Below are positions 14,017-22,455 of a DNA stretch of 64,000 nucleotides, piece after piece (the stretch's first letter is position 1; each line of letters opens with the position of its first letter). The notes below the pieces were generated by a model. The model worked only from the letters and a program-made list of their open reading frames with translations, was not told the origin of the DNA and ran no database searches. The stretch comes from Sphingomonas psychrotolerans (GTDB lineage Bacteria > Pseudomonadota > Alphaproteobacteria > Sphingomonadales > Sphingomonadaceae): positions 4,409,501-4,473,500 of the forward strand of contig NZ_CP024923.1 of assembly GCF_002796605.1 (NCBI RefSeq), written 5' to 3'. Position numbers and translations under genes: made by a program.

Positions 14017-16980
14017 ATGAACATGAGGCGTACCGCCAGGCCGGGACCCCGCTGGCTATCACCGACGGCAGGTGCCGTGTCGCTGCTGATCGCAGCCTCG
14101 CCCATGGCGCTCGCGCAGGCCCAGACAGCGTCGCAGGGCGCCGATGCCGCAGTCGAGGCCGAAGCGCAGACCACCGAGGACGCGATCATAGTCACCGGCG
14201 TTCGTGCTTCGATCCAGTCGTCGATCCAGCAGAAGCGCAACGAGACGATCATCTCCGATTCGCTTTCGGCCGCGGACATCGATGGCCTCCCGGCGACCAA
14301 TCTGGGCGATGCGATCGCGACGATCCCGGGCGCCACGACGCATCGCGAGAAGGGTGCCGCCTCGGAGATCGCCGTGGGTGGCCTCGGGCCGTTCCTCAGC
14401 AGCATCAACGTCAACGGGCGCGAGACGACCACCGGCAACGGCAAACGCTCGGTCAATTTCTATTTGTTCCCGTCCGAGCTGATCAATTCGGTGGCGGTCA
14501 ACAAGACCCAGCGCGCCGATCTGATCGAAGGCGGCACCGCAGGCACGATCGATTCGCGCACACTCAAGCCGCTCGACAAGGCGAAACGCCAGATCACGCT
14601 GAGCGCACGCGGCATCCTGACCGGTTACGATCACAAGCTCGACGATCCGGCCGGGCTCGGTGTGCGGCTGACCGGCAGCTATGTCGACCAGTTCGATCTC
14701 GGCGCGGCGGGCGAGCTCGGCGTGATCTTCGGGGTGCAGTATCAGCGCAGCAATTCGCCCGAGGAATTGCTCGGCGGTGGCACGACGTGGAACGCATGCC
14801 GCGGCGACCTGACCTATACCGCGACCCAGACCTGCACCGCGATCACGCCGCAGACCTATGGCAGCGCCGCGGTGCCGGCGAGCACCCCCTATTACTTCGC
14901 GACGACCAGCCGCAACAACATCCAGTTCCAGACCGCCGACGAGCGGGTGGCATGGATCGGCGGGCTGCAATGGAAGTCGCCGACGGGCGTCGAGGTCAAT
15001 TTCGATGTCGAGCTTTCGGACTACAGCTTCAACGAGACCCGGCAGATCTTCGGCCTGTCGGAGACCACGCGGGGCATGCAGAACCTCGTGTTCGGGTCCG
15101 ATCACATCCTGCAATCCTATACCGGCAACAGCTATGGCGAAGTGACGCCGACTTACCGCGTTCAGGACGAGACCTATCGCGGCGGCGGTATCAACGTCTC
15201 GGTCCCGGTCACCGAGACCTTCCGGATCAGTGCCGATGCCTCGCTGTCGCGGACCCGCCGCGAGCGGATGGACCGTTCGGTGCGGCTGCGTAGCAACGCC
15301 ACCGATATCGATGGGGCGGTGGTGTCCGGCGTCACCACCGGCGCGAGCGGCGGCCGAATCCCGTACAGCTTCGAGAATTTCCGCGACGGCACCCAATCGG
15401 TCCTGCTCAATTCGGCGTTCGGCGTGACCGACCCGGACAATTTCAGCGCCGCCGCGCGCGTCCGTCGCGACGACCAGACCCGCTGGCACGAGAACGAGGC
15501 CGGCCGGCTCGACATGCATTGGACGCCCGAGAGCGGCTGGCTGCGCGCGCTCGATTTCGGCGGCCGCCTGTCGGAAATGCGCTATCGCAGCGTGGAATCC
15601 GATCGGCGCGAGTATAACTTCAACGTCGCGAACACCGCTTCGACATTCAACGGCAATCCGGGCACCTACACTGTGCTGCTTTCGACCATGGCGGTGGCGA
15701 ACCGCGCCTGCCGGGTCGATTTCCCGCAGAGCAGCTATCTCTCGGGCGACCGCGATAACGCAGTCAACAATTGGGCGAGCTTCGATCCGGTCTGCCTGAT
15801 GCAGCAATTCATCGGCACCGAGGATCCCGGGCTCAGCGCCGACACCCGCGGCATTGGCAACCGCAATGTCGAGGAGGACACCAAGGCCGCTTATATCATG
15901 GCCAGCTTCGGCAGCGATATGGTCAGCGGCAATGTCGGTCTGCGCTATGTCTCGACCGACGTGATCTCGCGCGGGCTGCGCGGCGGGTTCAACGTTTTGA
16001 ACAATGGCAACGGCACGGTCAGCCTCGTCTCGAACGGCCAGTTCGATCAACTGGTCGACACCTATGGCTATGATAAATGGCTGCCCAGCCTGAACCTGTC
16101 GTTCGACGCGTCGGACAAGTTCAAGATACGGGCAGCGGTGTCGCGTTCGATGACCAAACCCGATCCGGCGGCGCTCGCCAATGGCCGCACCTTCGCGCTC
16201 GACGCGTCGCAGACTTCGTTCCCCGATGTGCGCTCGGCGATCGCGTCGATCACCGCCTCGGGTAATCCGCGCAGCAACCCGCTGATGTCGTGGAACTACG
16301 ATCTGTCGTTCGAATATTATCTCAACCGCGACTCGGTCTTCTCGCTCCGCCTGTTCCACAAGACCTTCCAGGGCGGCTTCGTGAACGTGCTGCAGGACGA
16401 AAGCTACACGATCGGAGGGCAGACCTTCACCGTGCCGGTGACCGTGCTCCAGTCGAGCAACGAGACCAACAGGATCGACGGGTTCGAGGTGTCGGCCAGC
16501 TATCGCGCATCGTTCCTGCCCAGTCCGCTCAACGGTCTCGGCTTCCGCGGCAGCTGGGCCTATGCCGACAGCGATTACGAGCAGGAGGATCTGCGGCTGG
16601 GCGATCAGGTCAATCCGGCTACCGGGCAGGCCTATGAAGGGCTGGTCGATCCGGTCGGCATCTTCGGCATGTCGAAGCACGTCGTCACTGCTGCGCCCTA
16701 TTTCCAGTCGGGCGGGTTCGAGATCTCGGCGATCTACAAGTTCCGCTCGGCTTATTATCAGCAGTTCGTCGGCGATCCCTCGCAGAACCGGATGGTGCGT
16801 GACGAGGGGACGGTGGATCTCAACCTGCGCTATCGGCTGAACAGGAACCTCGTGCTCCAGTTCCAGGGGACCAACATCACCGATACACCGCGTTACCAAG
16901 ACATGCCGATCCTCGGCAGCTTCCGCGAGGCGAGCTATTATGGTCCGACCTATTTTCTCGGCGCGACGCTCCAGTTCTGA
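14017..16980 (+). CDS. TonB-dependent receptor (alginate operon)
   Basis: This 987-residue outer-membrane receptor belongs to the polysaccharide-type group with a plug beginning EDAIIVTGVRASIQSSIQQK. This is followed by SDSLSAADIDGLPATNLGDA and VNKTQRADLIEGGTAGTID, a segment typical of sphingomonad and Caulobacter carbohydrate receptors. A signal peptide ends near ALAQAQ. The ATG at 14017 is preceded by GGGAGGA, so I prefer it to the ATG at 13957, which would place the start on the -35/-10 region. The barrel ends in TYFLGATLQF. It is 7 bases upstream of a PL6 alginate lyase, so the natural ligand is probably alginate oligosaccharide. Confidence 0.92.
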   Translation: MNMRRTARPGPRWLSPTAGAVSLLIAASPMALAQAQTASQGADAAVEAEAQTTEDAIIVTGVRASIQSSIQQKRNETIISDSLSAADIDGLPATNLGDAIATIPGATTHREKGAASEIAVGGLGPFLSSINVNGRETTTGNGKRSVNFYLFPSELINSVAVNKTQRADLIEGGTAGTIDSRTLKPLDKAKRQITLSARGILTGYDHKLDDPAGLGVRLTGSYVDQFDLGAAGELGVIFGVQYQRSNSPEELLGGGTTWNACRGDLTYTATQTCTAITPQTYGSAAVPASTPYYFATTSRNNIQFQTADERVAWIGGLQWKSPTGVEVNFDVELSDYSFNETRQIFGLSETTRGMQNLVFGSDHILQSYTGNSYGEVTPTYRVQDETYRGGGINVSVPVTETFRISADASLSRTRRERMDRSVRLRSNATDIDGAVVSGVTTGASGGRIPYSFENFRDGTQSVLLNSAFGVTDPDNFSAAARVRRDDQTRWHENEAGRLDMHWTPESGWLRALDFGGRLSEMRYRSVESDRREYNFNVANTASTFNGNPGTYTVLLSTMAVANRACRVDFPQSSYLSGDRDNAVNNWASFDPVCLMQQFIGTEDPGLSADTRGIGNRNVEEDTKAAYIMASFGSDMVSGNVGLRYVSTDVISRGLRGGFNVLNNGNGTVSLVSNGQFDQLVDTYGYDKWLPSLNLSFDASDKFKIRAAVSRSMTKPDPAALANGRTFALDASQTSFPDVRSAIASITASGNPRSNPLMSWNYDLSFEYYLNRDSVFSLRLFHKTFQGGFVNVLQDESYTIGGQTFTVPVTVLQSSNETNRIDGFEVSASYRASFLPSPLNGLGFRGSWAYADSDYEQEDLRLGDQVNPATGQAYEGLVDPVGIFGMSKHVVTAAPYFQSGGFEISAIYKFRSAYYQQFVGDPSQNRMVRDEGTVDLNLRYRLNRNLVLQFQGTNITDTPRYQDMPILGSFREASYYGPTYFLGATLQF

Positions 16981-16987
16981 TGCGGGA

Positions 16988-18433
16988 ATGTTGAAAACCA
17001 CCTTCGCGCCGCTGGCGTTGAGCGCCCTCGTGGCGGCGACTCCGGCTGCGGCCCGCGATATCCTGGTCCGCGATCAGGCCGGGTTTGTCGCCGCCGCGGC
17101 GACACTCACGCCTGGCGACACGCTTGTGCTGGCCGACGGGGAGTGGCGTGACTTCGCGGTGAAGCTGGTAGGCGAGGGGACGGCGGCGCGACCGATCACG
17201 CTGACCGCACAGCATGCCGGCAAAGTGATCCTTACCGGGCGCTCCAGCCTCGCGGTCGCGGGCACGCATCTCGTGGTGTCGAACCTCGTCTTCCGAAACG
17301 GCTTCGCTTCGGGCGACGAGGTGGTCGCCACGCGCGTCGGCAAACGCTGGGCCGAGCATGTCCGGCTTACCGGGATCGTCATCGATCGCTTCAGCAACCC
17401 GGACCGGCGGCTCAAGGATCACTGGGTCGCGCTCTATGGCCGCGACATCCGCGTCGATCATTCGCATTTCGAGGGCAAGGCGAACGCCGGGGCGATGCTG
17501 GTGGTGGTGCGCGAGGGCAAGGTGCCGCTCGATAACCGCATCATTATCGACCATAATTATTTCGGGCCGCGCCCGGTGCTCGGCTCGAACGGCGGCGAGA
17601 CGATCCGGATCGGCACCAGCACCGAATCGATGAGCGATTCAAACAGCGTGGTCGAAGACAATGTCTTCGAGCGCTGTGACGGCGAGGTCGAGATCGTCTC
17701 GGTCAAATCGGGCGGCAACATCATTCGCCGCAATGTTTTCCTCGCGTCGCAGGGTGCGGTGGTGTTGCGCCACGGCAACGGCAATCTGGTCGAGCGCAAC
17801 GTTTTTCTCGGCGAGGGCCTGCCGCACACCGGCGGCGTGCGCGTGATCAACGAGCGGCAGATCGTACGGGACAATTACATGGAGGGGCTGGGCGGAATCG
17901 GCTTCACCAGCGCCATCACAGTGATGAATGGCGTGCCCAACTCACCGATCAACCGCTATTTGCCGGTCAAGGAGGCGGTGATCGAGCGCAACACGATCAT
18001 CGAGGCGGCGCGGATCACGTTGGGTGCCGGCGCGAACGAAGAGCGCTCGCAGGCACCGCAGGCGACTCGCTTCGCGGACAATCTGATCGTCAATCGCGAT
18101 GGCAAGAGCCCGTTCCGCGCCGAAGCCGGCCTGGCCGGCATTGCCTTCACCGGCAATATCGCTTCGAGCGCGCCGAAAGTCCCGGGCGTCGCCGTCGCGC
18201 GCCGCGAGGTTACGCTCCAGCGCGCGCCGAACGGCCTGCTCTATCCGGTCGGCCTGGCGGCCGGCGCGTCGCGTGATCTGAAGCCGATCGCACGCGAGGC
18301 GACCGGTGTCTCGTGGCATCCCAAGCCCGCAACCACGCGTGTCTCGTTCGGGGGCGGCCCATCGAATACTCCGCTTCCACAGATGCCCAAACGGTTGAGC
18401 GTTGCCGCGGCACACTTCCTCGCAGGGCCTTGA
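16988..18433 (+). CDS. PL6 family alginate lyase
   Basis: The 481-residue product is a right-handed beta-helix lyase with a signal peptide (to AAARDILV). The PL6 catalytic pair is visible: Lys240 in VEIVSVKSGGN (Bronsted base) and Arg261 in VVLRHGNGN (acid). The nearby SNGGETIRIG supplies the acidic residues that bind calcium or neutralise the uronate carboxylate. It should cleave alginate in the periplasm or at the surface by beta-elimination, giving oligomers for the PL17-type exolyase. It begins 7 bases after the receptor stop (GCGGGA as ribosome binding site), so the two are one operon. It is a single-domain PL6, unlike the two-domain AlyGC type. A strong terminator follows. Confidence 0.9.
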   Translation: MLKTTFAPLALSALVAATPAAARDILVRDQAGFVAAAATLTPGDTLVLADGEWRDFAVKLVGEGTAARPITLTAQHAGKVILTGRSSLAVAGTHLVVSNLVFRNGFASGDEVVATRVGKRWAEHVRLTGIVIDRFSNPDRRLKDHWVALYGRDIRVDHSHFEGKANAGAMLVVVREGKVPLDNRIIIDHNYFGPRPVLGSNGGETIRIGTSTESMSDSNSVVEDNVFERCDGEVEIVSVKSGGNIIRRNVFLASQGAVVLRHGNGNLVERNVFLGEGLPHTGGVRVINERQIVRDNYMEGLGGIGFTSAITVMNGVPNSPINRYLPVKEAVIERNTIIEAARITLGAGANEERSQAPQATRFADNLIVNRDGKSPFRAEAGLAGIAFTGNIASSAPKVPGVAVARREVTLQRAPNGLLYPVGLAAGASRDLKPIAREATGVSWHPKPATTRVSFGGGPSNTPLPQMPKRLSVAAAHFLAGP

Positions 18434-18536
18434 ACTCCTTGGCGTTTGGTCTATATTTACTGGGTACGGCGTCGTGTCCCCCCTTTCACGAAGCCGTGCG
18501 GCACGCCCCCGGGCGTGTCTCCTCCCTGAACCTTGG

Positions 18537-18570
18537 CCACCTCGTGCTTCGTGCACGAGGTGGTTTTTTT
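18537..18570 (+). terminator. Rho-independent terminator after the PL6 gene
   Basis: An 11-bp perfect stem CCACCTCGTGC / GCACGAGGTGG with a TTCGT loop is followed by seven T residues. It abuts the stop codon of the convergent amidohydrolase gene. A smaller hairpin (ACGCCC-CC-GGGCGT) lies just before it. Confidence 0.93.
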
Positions 18571-18571
18571 A

Positions 18572-19408
18572 TCACTCGGCGGCAAGCGCGCCGGGCAGGG
18601 CTTCGTCGGTGACTGCGTCGATGATCGCGCGGAGCAACAGGCTCGTGGCGGGGAGGCCTTCGCCCGGACCATCCAGAGCATCGTCGAGATAAAGTCCGCG
18701 GTCGAACTCCAGCTGGATGGCGTGGACGCCGCGCCTTGGTTCGCCATGGCGTTCGAGAATGTGCCCGCCCGAATAAGGTGCGTTCGCCGCAGTCGCGACG
18801 CCGTGCGCGCGCGCGACGCCTTCTATCCTGCCGGTGAAGCGCGCCGCCGCGGATTTACCGAACCGGTCGCCGAGCACCAGGCGAGGTGCACTGTCGGCCG
18901 GACCCAGCGACGGCATCGAATGCACGTCGATCAACACTGCAATCCCGAAGCGCACCCGCGCCGCGGCGAGCGCCGCCGCGACTGCGGCATGATAGGGGCG
19001 GTGATCGGCCTCGATCCGCAACTGGACCTCGTCGGCCGATAGCCGGCGCTGCCAGATGTCGCCCGAATTGCCGACGCGGCGCGGCACCAGCCCGAGGCCG
19101 CTACGCAACTTGGCCGATTGCGGGTGGCCGATCCTGGCCGCGCCGTCGTCGAGCCGCGGGTCGCGCTCGTGCTCGGCGCGATTGAGGTCGATCCACGCGC
19201 GTGCGCGCTGCGCGATGAACAGGGTCTCCGCCCCCCGGGCGTCGAGGCCAAGCGCATCGGCGTAGCGATCCTCGAGCCCCTTGAGCGCGACCAGCGGCAC
19301 GCGGAGCGCCGCGCGCAGCTGCAGCGGGTAGTCGCGACCCGCGTGCGGCACCGACAGCACCACCGGCGTGACCGGCTCGAGCGGCCCGTGGCGCACGAAG
19401 GAGGACAT
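18572..19408 (-). CDS. N-formylglutamate amidohydrolase family protein
   Basis: The 278-residue product belongs to the HutG-like N-formylglutamate amidohydrolase family. It shows the opening VVLSVPHAGRDYP, the metal-site segments YADALG, IDLNRAEHERDPR and VLIDVHSMPS, and QLEFDRGLYLD near the end. These give a zinc amidohydrolase fold. True HutG completes histidine degradation, but no other hut genes are here, so the substrate is open. I chose the ATG at 19408, where the family sequence begins. It is divergent from cpdR, an arrangement I recall from other alphaproteobacteria. Confidence 0.8.
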   Translation of the reverse strand: MSSFVRHGPLEPVTPVVLSVPHAGRDYPLQLRAALRVPLVALKGLEDRYADALGLDARGAETLFIAQRARAWIDLNRAEHERDPRLDDGAARIGHPQSAKLRSGLGLVPRRVGNSGDIWQRRLSADEVQLRIEADHRPYHAAVAAALAAARVRFGIAVLIDVHSMPSLGPADSAPRLVLGDRFGKSAAARFTGRIEGVARAHGVATAANAPYSGGHILERHGEPRRGVHAIQLEFDRGLYLDDALDGPGEGLPATSLLLRAIIDAVTDEALPGALAAE

Positions 19409-19530
19409 TGTTGTCACTGATCCCTGACTAGGCACGACACGCCTCGTCAGCAATCGCCAGTCGGTAAACCTGCTGGAAATTTTTAAAGGCTTTGCGCATA
19501 GAATGGCGGCTCAGATTGGTTGGGGTAGTG

Positions 19531-19905
19531 ATGATCCGGATTCTGCTGGCAGAGGATGACCGCGTGATGCGGGAATACCTCACCCGTGCGCTCGAACGCT
19601 CGGGTTATGCGGTCAGCGCCGTCGATCGCGGCACCGAAGCGATTCCCTTGCTCGAGGCGGAGCGATTCGACCTTCTCCTCACCGATATCGTCATGCCCGA
19701 GATGGACGGAATCGAGCTGGCCCAGCGCGCCAGCGAGATGGCGCCGGAGATGCGGGTGATGTTCATCACCGGCTTCGCGGCGGTCACGCTCAAGGCCGGC
19801 AAGCAGGTTCCGCAGGCGCGCGTGCTCTCCAAACCGTTCCACTTGCGTGACCTCGTGCTCGAGGTCGATCGCATGTTCCAGTCGGAGAATGCGGGCTTCA
19901 ACTGA
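19531..19905 (+). CDS. cpdR: CpdR-type single-domain response regulator
   Basis: The 124-residue product is one receiver domain with no output domain. It has the acidic pocket LLAEDD, phospho-acceptor Asp in LLLTDIVMPEMDGIEL, Thr/Phe region MFITGFAAVT and conserved Lys in RVLSKPFHL. MFITGFAAVTLK and the LSKPFHLRDLV tail closely match Caulobacter CpdR. CpdR in its unphosphorylated form adapts ClpXP to degrade cell-cycle proteins and is silenced by the CckA-ChpT phosphorelay. The ATG at 19531 begins the family sequence. The amidohydrolase-cpdR-tRNA-Val order supports the identification. Confidence 0.85.
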   Translation: MIRILLAEDDRVMREYLTRALERSGYAVSAVDRGTEAIPLLEAERFDLLLTDIVMPEMDGIELAQRASEMAPEMRVMFITGFAAVTLKAGKQVPQARVLSKPFHLRDLVLEVDRMFQSENAGFN

Positions 19906-19964
19906 TTTAGCGTTCGGGGCGCTTGCGCGGGGCCGAAAGCCTCGCTAAAGCCCGCCCTCCTTGG

Positions 19965-20039
19965 GGGCGTGTAGCTCAGTGGTAGAGCACTGTGTTGACA
20001 TCGCAGGGGTCGCAAGTTCAATCCTTGCCACGCCCACCA
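19965..20039 (+). tRNA. tRNA-Val (anticodon GAC), CCA encoded
   Basis: The cloverleaf can be drawn by hand. The acceptor stem is GGGCGTG/CACGCCC, the D stem GCTC/GAGC, and the anticodon stem CTGTG/CGCAG with loop TTGACAT (anticodon GAC). The T stem is GCAAG/CTTGC with loop TTCAATC. The discriminator A is followed by CCA. Confidence 0.97.
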
Positions 20040-20042
20040 TCT

Positions 20043-20078
20043 AAAAAGCCCGCCAGCTCAAGAGTTGGCGGGCTTTTT
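20043..20078. terminator. Bidirectional terminator after tRNA-Val
   Basis: AAAAAGCCCGCCA and TGGCGGGCTTTTT form a perfect stem with A and T tracts on either side, so it can end transcription from the tRNA and from the convergent oxidoreductase gene. Confidence 0.93.
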
Positions 20079-20194
20079 CAGTCCAGAGCCGCATCCTGCC
20101 CTTCGGTCCGACCTGTGTGCCAGGCGCCGCGGCCGCTCCGCACCAGCGCAGCAACGCCTCCACGGCCCTCAGGCAGTCGCATAAAGCTAACCGC

Positions 20195-21352
20195 TTACGA
20201 ACCCGCGCCGACGTTACGATAAAGCCGCTCGGGGCGAACATGCTCCGCCCGCAGGCCCTGTCGGGAAAGCGCGTCGGGCCACGGCAGGTCGAACATCAAT
20301 GATTCCGTCGCGAGCGCCATCGCCGGCGACGTCTGCAGACCATAGCCGCCCTGCCCGGCGAGCCAGAAGAAACCGGGCCGATCGGGCGCGAAACCGGCCG
20401 TGGGCACCTTGTCGGCGACGAAGCTGCGCAGCCCCGCCCAGCGCGTGTTGACCCGGGCGATCTTGAGCGTGGTGGCCTCCTCCACGCGCCACGCCGCCAG
20501 CGCGACGTCATAATCTTCTGGCTGAACGTCACATGGGCTGTGCGGCGTGACGTCCATCGGCGAGGCGAGCAGAAGCCCGGCGTCGGGAAGCATGTAGAAA
20601 CCTTCTTCGCTGACGGTCTTCAGAAAAGGCCAGCCGGAAACGTCGAGATCCGATGGCGGAGCGAAGCCGATGATCGTGCGGCGCAGCGGCTGCAGCCCCA
20701 GCGGTCTGACCCCCGCCATGCCCGCGACTTCGTCGGCCCAGGCGCCGGCGGCATTGACGACGATGCGCGCCGAATAGCTGGCGTCGCGCGTATCGACATT
20801 CCAGCGCTCGCCATCGAGGACCACGGCGCGGACCGTGGAATCGAACCCTATCGTGCCGCCGGCATGGCGAAACGCCCTGGCGTTGGCCTGAAGCAGCGCA
20901 TCGGCGTCGAGCTTTCGCCCCCCGGTGTCGAGCAAGCCCGCGACGATGCCGTCCTCGCCCGTCTTGAGCACCGGGACGATCCCCAGCATTTCCTGCGGGC
21001 CCACTCGCCTGACGGTGCTGGTGAAGCGGTCCATTTCGATATGGAGGGCCTCGAGTTGGGGAAGCGAAGCCTGGTCGGCAATGAAGAGCGCCGCCTTTTC
21101 GGTCCATAGCGGCCCTTCGGCATATTCAGCCGGCGGACTGGCGAAGAAGTCGCTGCTGGCCGCGGTCATGCCGCGCACGCAGTCGTTGCCGATCCCGAAA
21201 TGATAGAAGGTCGCGCTGCGTCCCGACGAATGATAGCCAAGTGCCGATTCACGCTCGAGGACGACCGTGTCCGCGTGGCGTGCAATGCGCGCTGCCGCGG
21301 AAATACCCGCAATCCCTCCGCCGATTACGAGTACGTCGACACGTTTGCGCAT
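20195..21352 (-). CDS. FAD-dependent oxidoreductase (DAO/DadA type)
   Basis: The 385-residue product has an N-terminal dinucleotide-binding motif VLVIGGGIAGISAA and an ALGYHSSGRSA segment typical of the glycine oxidase/D-amino-acid dehydrogenase family. Its FAD-binding C-terminal piece is GFFWLAGQGGYGLQTSPA. It should oxidise an amino acid or amine to the imino product in the cytoplasm. The ATG at 21352 directly precedes the Rossmann strand; the open frame further upstream is not family-like. It is divergent from a LysR-type regulator, the usual arrangement for a regulated catabolic gene. The substrate is unknown; nearby peptidase genes make a peptide-derived amino acid plausible. Confidence 0.85.
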   Translation of the reverse strand: MRKRVDVLVIGGGIAGISAAARIARHADTVVLERESALGYHSSGRSATFYHFGIGNDCVRGMTAASSDFFASPPAEYAEGPLWTEKAALFIADQASLPQLEALHIEMDRFTSTVRRVGPQEMLGIVPVLKTGEDGIVAGLLDTGGRKLDADALLQANARAFRHAGGTIGFDSTVRAVVLDGERWNVDTRDASYSARIVVNAAGAWADEVAGMAGVRPLGLQPLRRTIIGFAPPSDLDVSGWPFLKTVSEEGFYMLPDAGLLLASPMDVTPHSPCDVQPEDYDVALAAWRVEEATTLKIARVNTRWAGLRSFVADKVPTAGFAPDRPGFFWLAGQGGYGLQTSPAMALATESLMFDLPWPDALSRQGLRAEHVRPERLYRNVGAGS

Positions 21353-21528
21353 TGTCGGAAATCTCTCCACTGGTGCGTTCGCACACCGTTTGCCGTTCCA
21401 ATCCAAGACGCACGATCCGTCGCGAAGCGAACCAGGGCGAGAGCGGCTAAAATTCGCGATCTTTGACAATTCCGCCCGGGTTCGAGCAACAGACACCCGG
21501 GGGCTCGACCCGCGTGCAAAGTGGACGA

Positions 21529-22425
21529 ATGATGGACCTGAAGCATCTCGAGGACTTCGTCAGCCTGTGCGACACCCGCAGCTTCTCGCGGTCGGCGATC
21601 GCGCGTAACGTCACGCAATCGGCGTTCAGCCGGCGCATTCAGGCGCTCGAACTATGGCTTGGCGTCGCGCTGATCGATCGCAGCACCTATCCAACCTCGC
21701 TCACCCACGAAGGCCGGCTGTTTCGCGAAACCGCGGACGAGGTGCTGAACATGCTGCAGGACGCGCGCAGCGACATGCAGGCGCGGCGTGGTCTGTCGCG
21801 CCGAACGATCAGCTTCGCCGCGCTGCACACTTTGGCGCTGAGCGTGTTTCCCGAGTGGCTGAAGGATATCGAGCGGACGCTCGGCCCCCTCAAGACCGAC
21901 GTCCTCGCCGACAATTCACACAATTGTATTCAGTCGCTGGTCGAGGGGAAAAGCGATTTTCTGCTCACCTTCCATCACGATGCGGTGCCGCTGTCGATCG
22001 ACCCCGAACGTTTCCCGTTCATCGTGCTGGGCGAGGACCGCCTGCTCGCCGCCTCGCGCTGCGAGAACGGCCGGCCGATGTTCGCGCTGGACGGAGAGGC
22101 CTCGTTACTCGCTTATGGCGCGGATTCCTTCCTGGGGCGGATGAGCGCCTATGCCGCGCGCATCGCAAACGTGCAGTTGATGACCAGCCACGTAAACGAC
22201 AACGCCGTCGCCGAAATATTGAAGGCGATGGTCGTGGCGGGGCACGGCATCGCCTGGCTGCCCGAAAGTCTGATCCGGCGGGATTTGGCGAGCGGTCTTC
22301 TCTGTGATCTGGGGGCCGACGTTCGGATGCAGATCCGCATGTACCGCTCCGCCGAACGAACCCGCCATTCGGTCAACCAGTTTTGGGAAGCTGCATGCGC
22401 GCTGCCGGCGATGGGAGTTTCGTAA
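21529..22425 (+). CDS. LysR-type transcriptional regulator, HypT-like
   Basis: The 298-residue product has an N-terminal winged HTH (DLKHLEDFVSLCDTRSFSRS, then QSAFSRRIQALE) and a LysR substrate-binding domain. Segments such as RNVTQSAFSRRIQALE, GRMSAYAAR and GHGIAWLPESLIRRD resemble E. coli HypT (YjiE), a hypochlorite-responsive regulator, more than average LysR proteins. I cannot confirm the redox-active methionines. Two ATGs (21529 and 21532) precede the HTH. It is divergent from the FAD oxidoreductase, separated by 176 bases, so it probably controls that gene. The gene ends convergent with the CapA-like gene. Confidence 0.85.
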   Translation: MMDLKHLEDFVSLCDTRSFSRSAIARNVTQSAFSRRIQALELWLGVALIDRSTYPTSLTHEGRLFRETADEVLNMLQDARSDMQARRGLSRRTISFAALHTLALSVFPEWLKDIERTLGPLKTDVLADNSHNCIQSLVEGKSDFLLTFHHDAVPLSIDPERFPFIVLGEDRLLAASRCENGRPMFALDGEASLLAYGADSFLGRMSAYAARIANVQLMTSHVNDNAVAEILKAMVVAGHGIAWLPESLIRRDLASGLLCDLGADVRMQIRMYRSAERTRHSVNQFWEAACALPAMGVS

Positions 22426-22455
22426 GCACTGTCACGTGCGCCCCCGGGTCGGCGA

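Noticed and set aside
14059..17001. A 980-codon open frame on the minus strand opposite the TonB receptor
   Set aside because: It mirrors the receptor gene codon for codon, has a low-complexity composition rich in R, A, V, E and D, and shows no domain. Such long antisense frames are expected in GC-rich DNA. The same applies to the frames at 47388-50558, 55866-58919 and 10880-12520.
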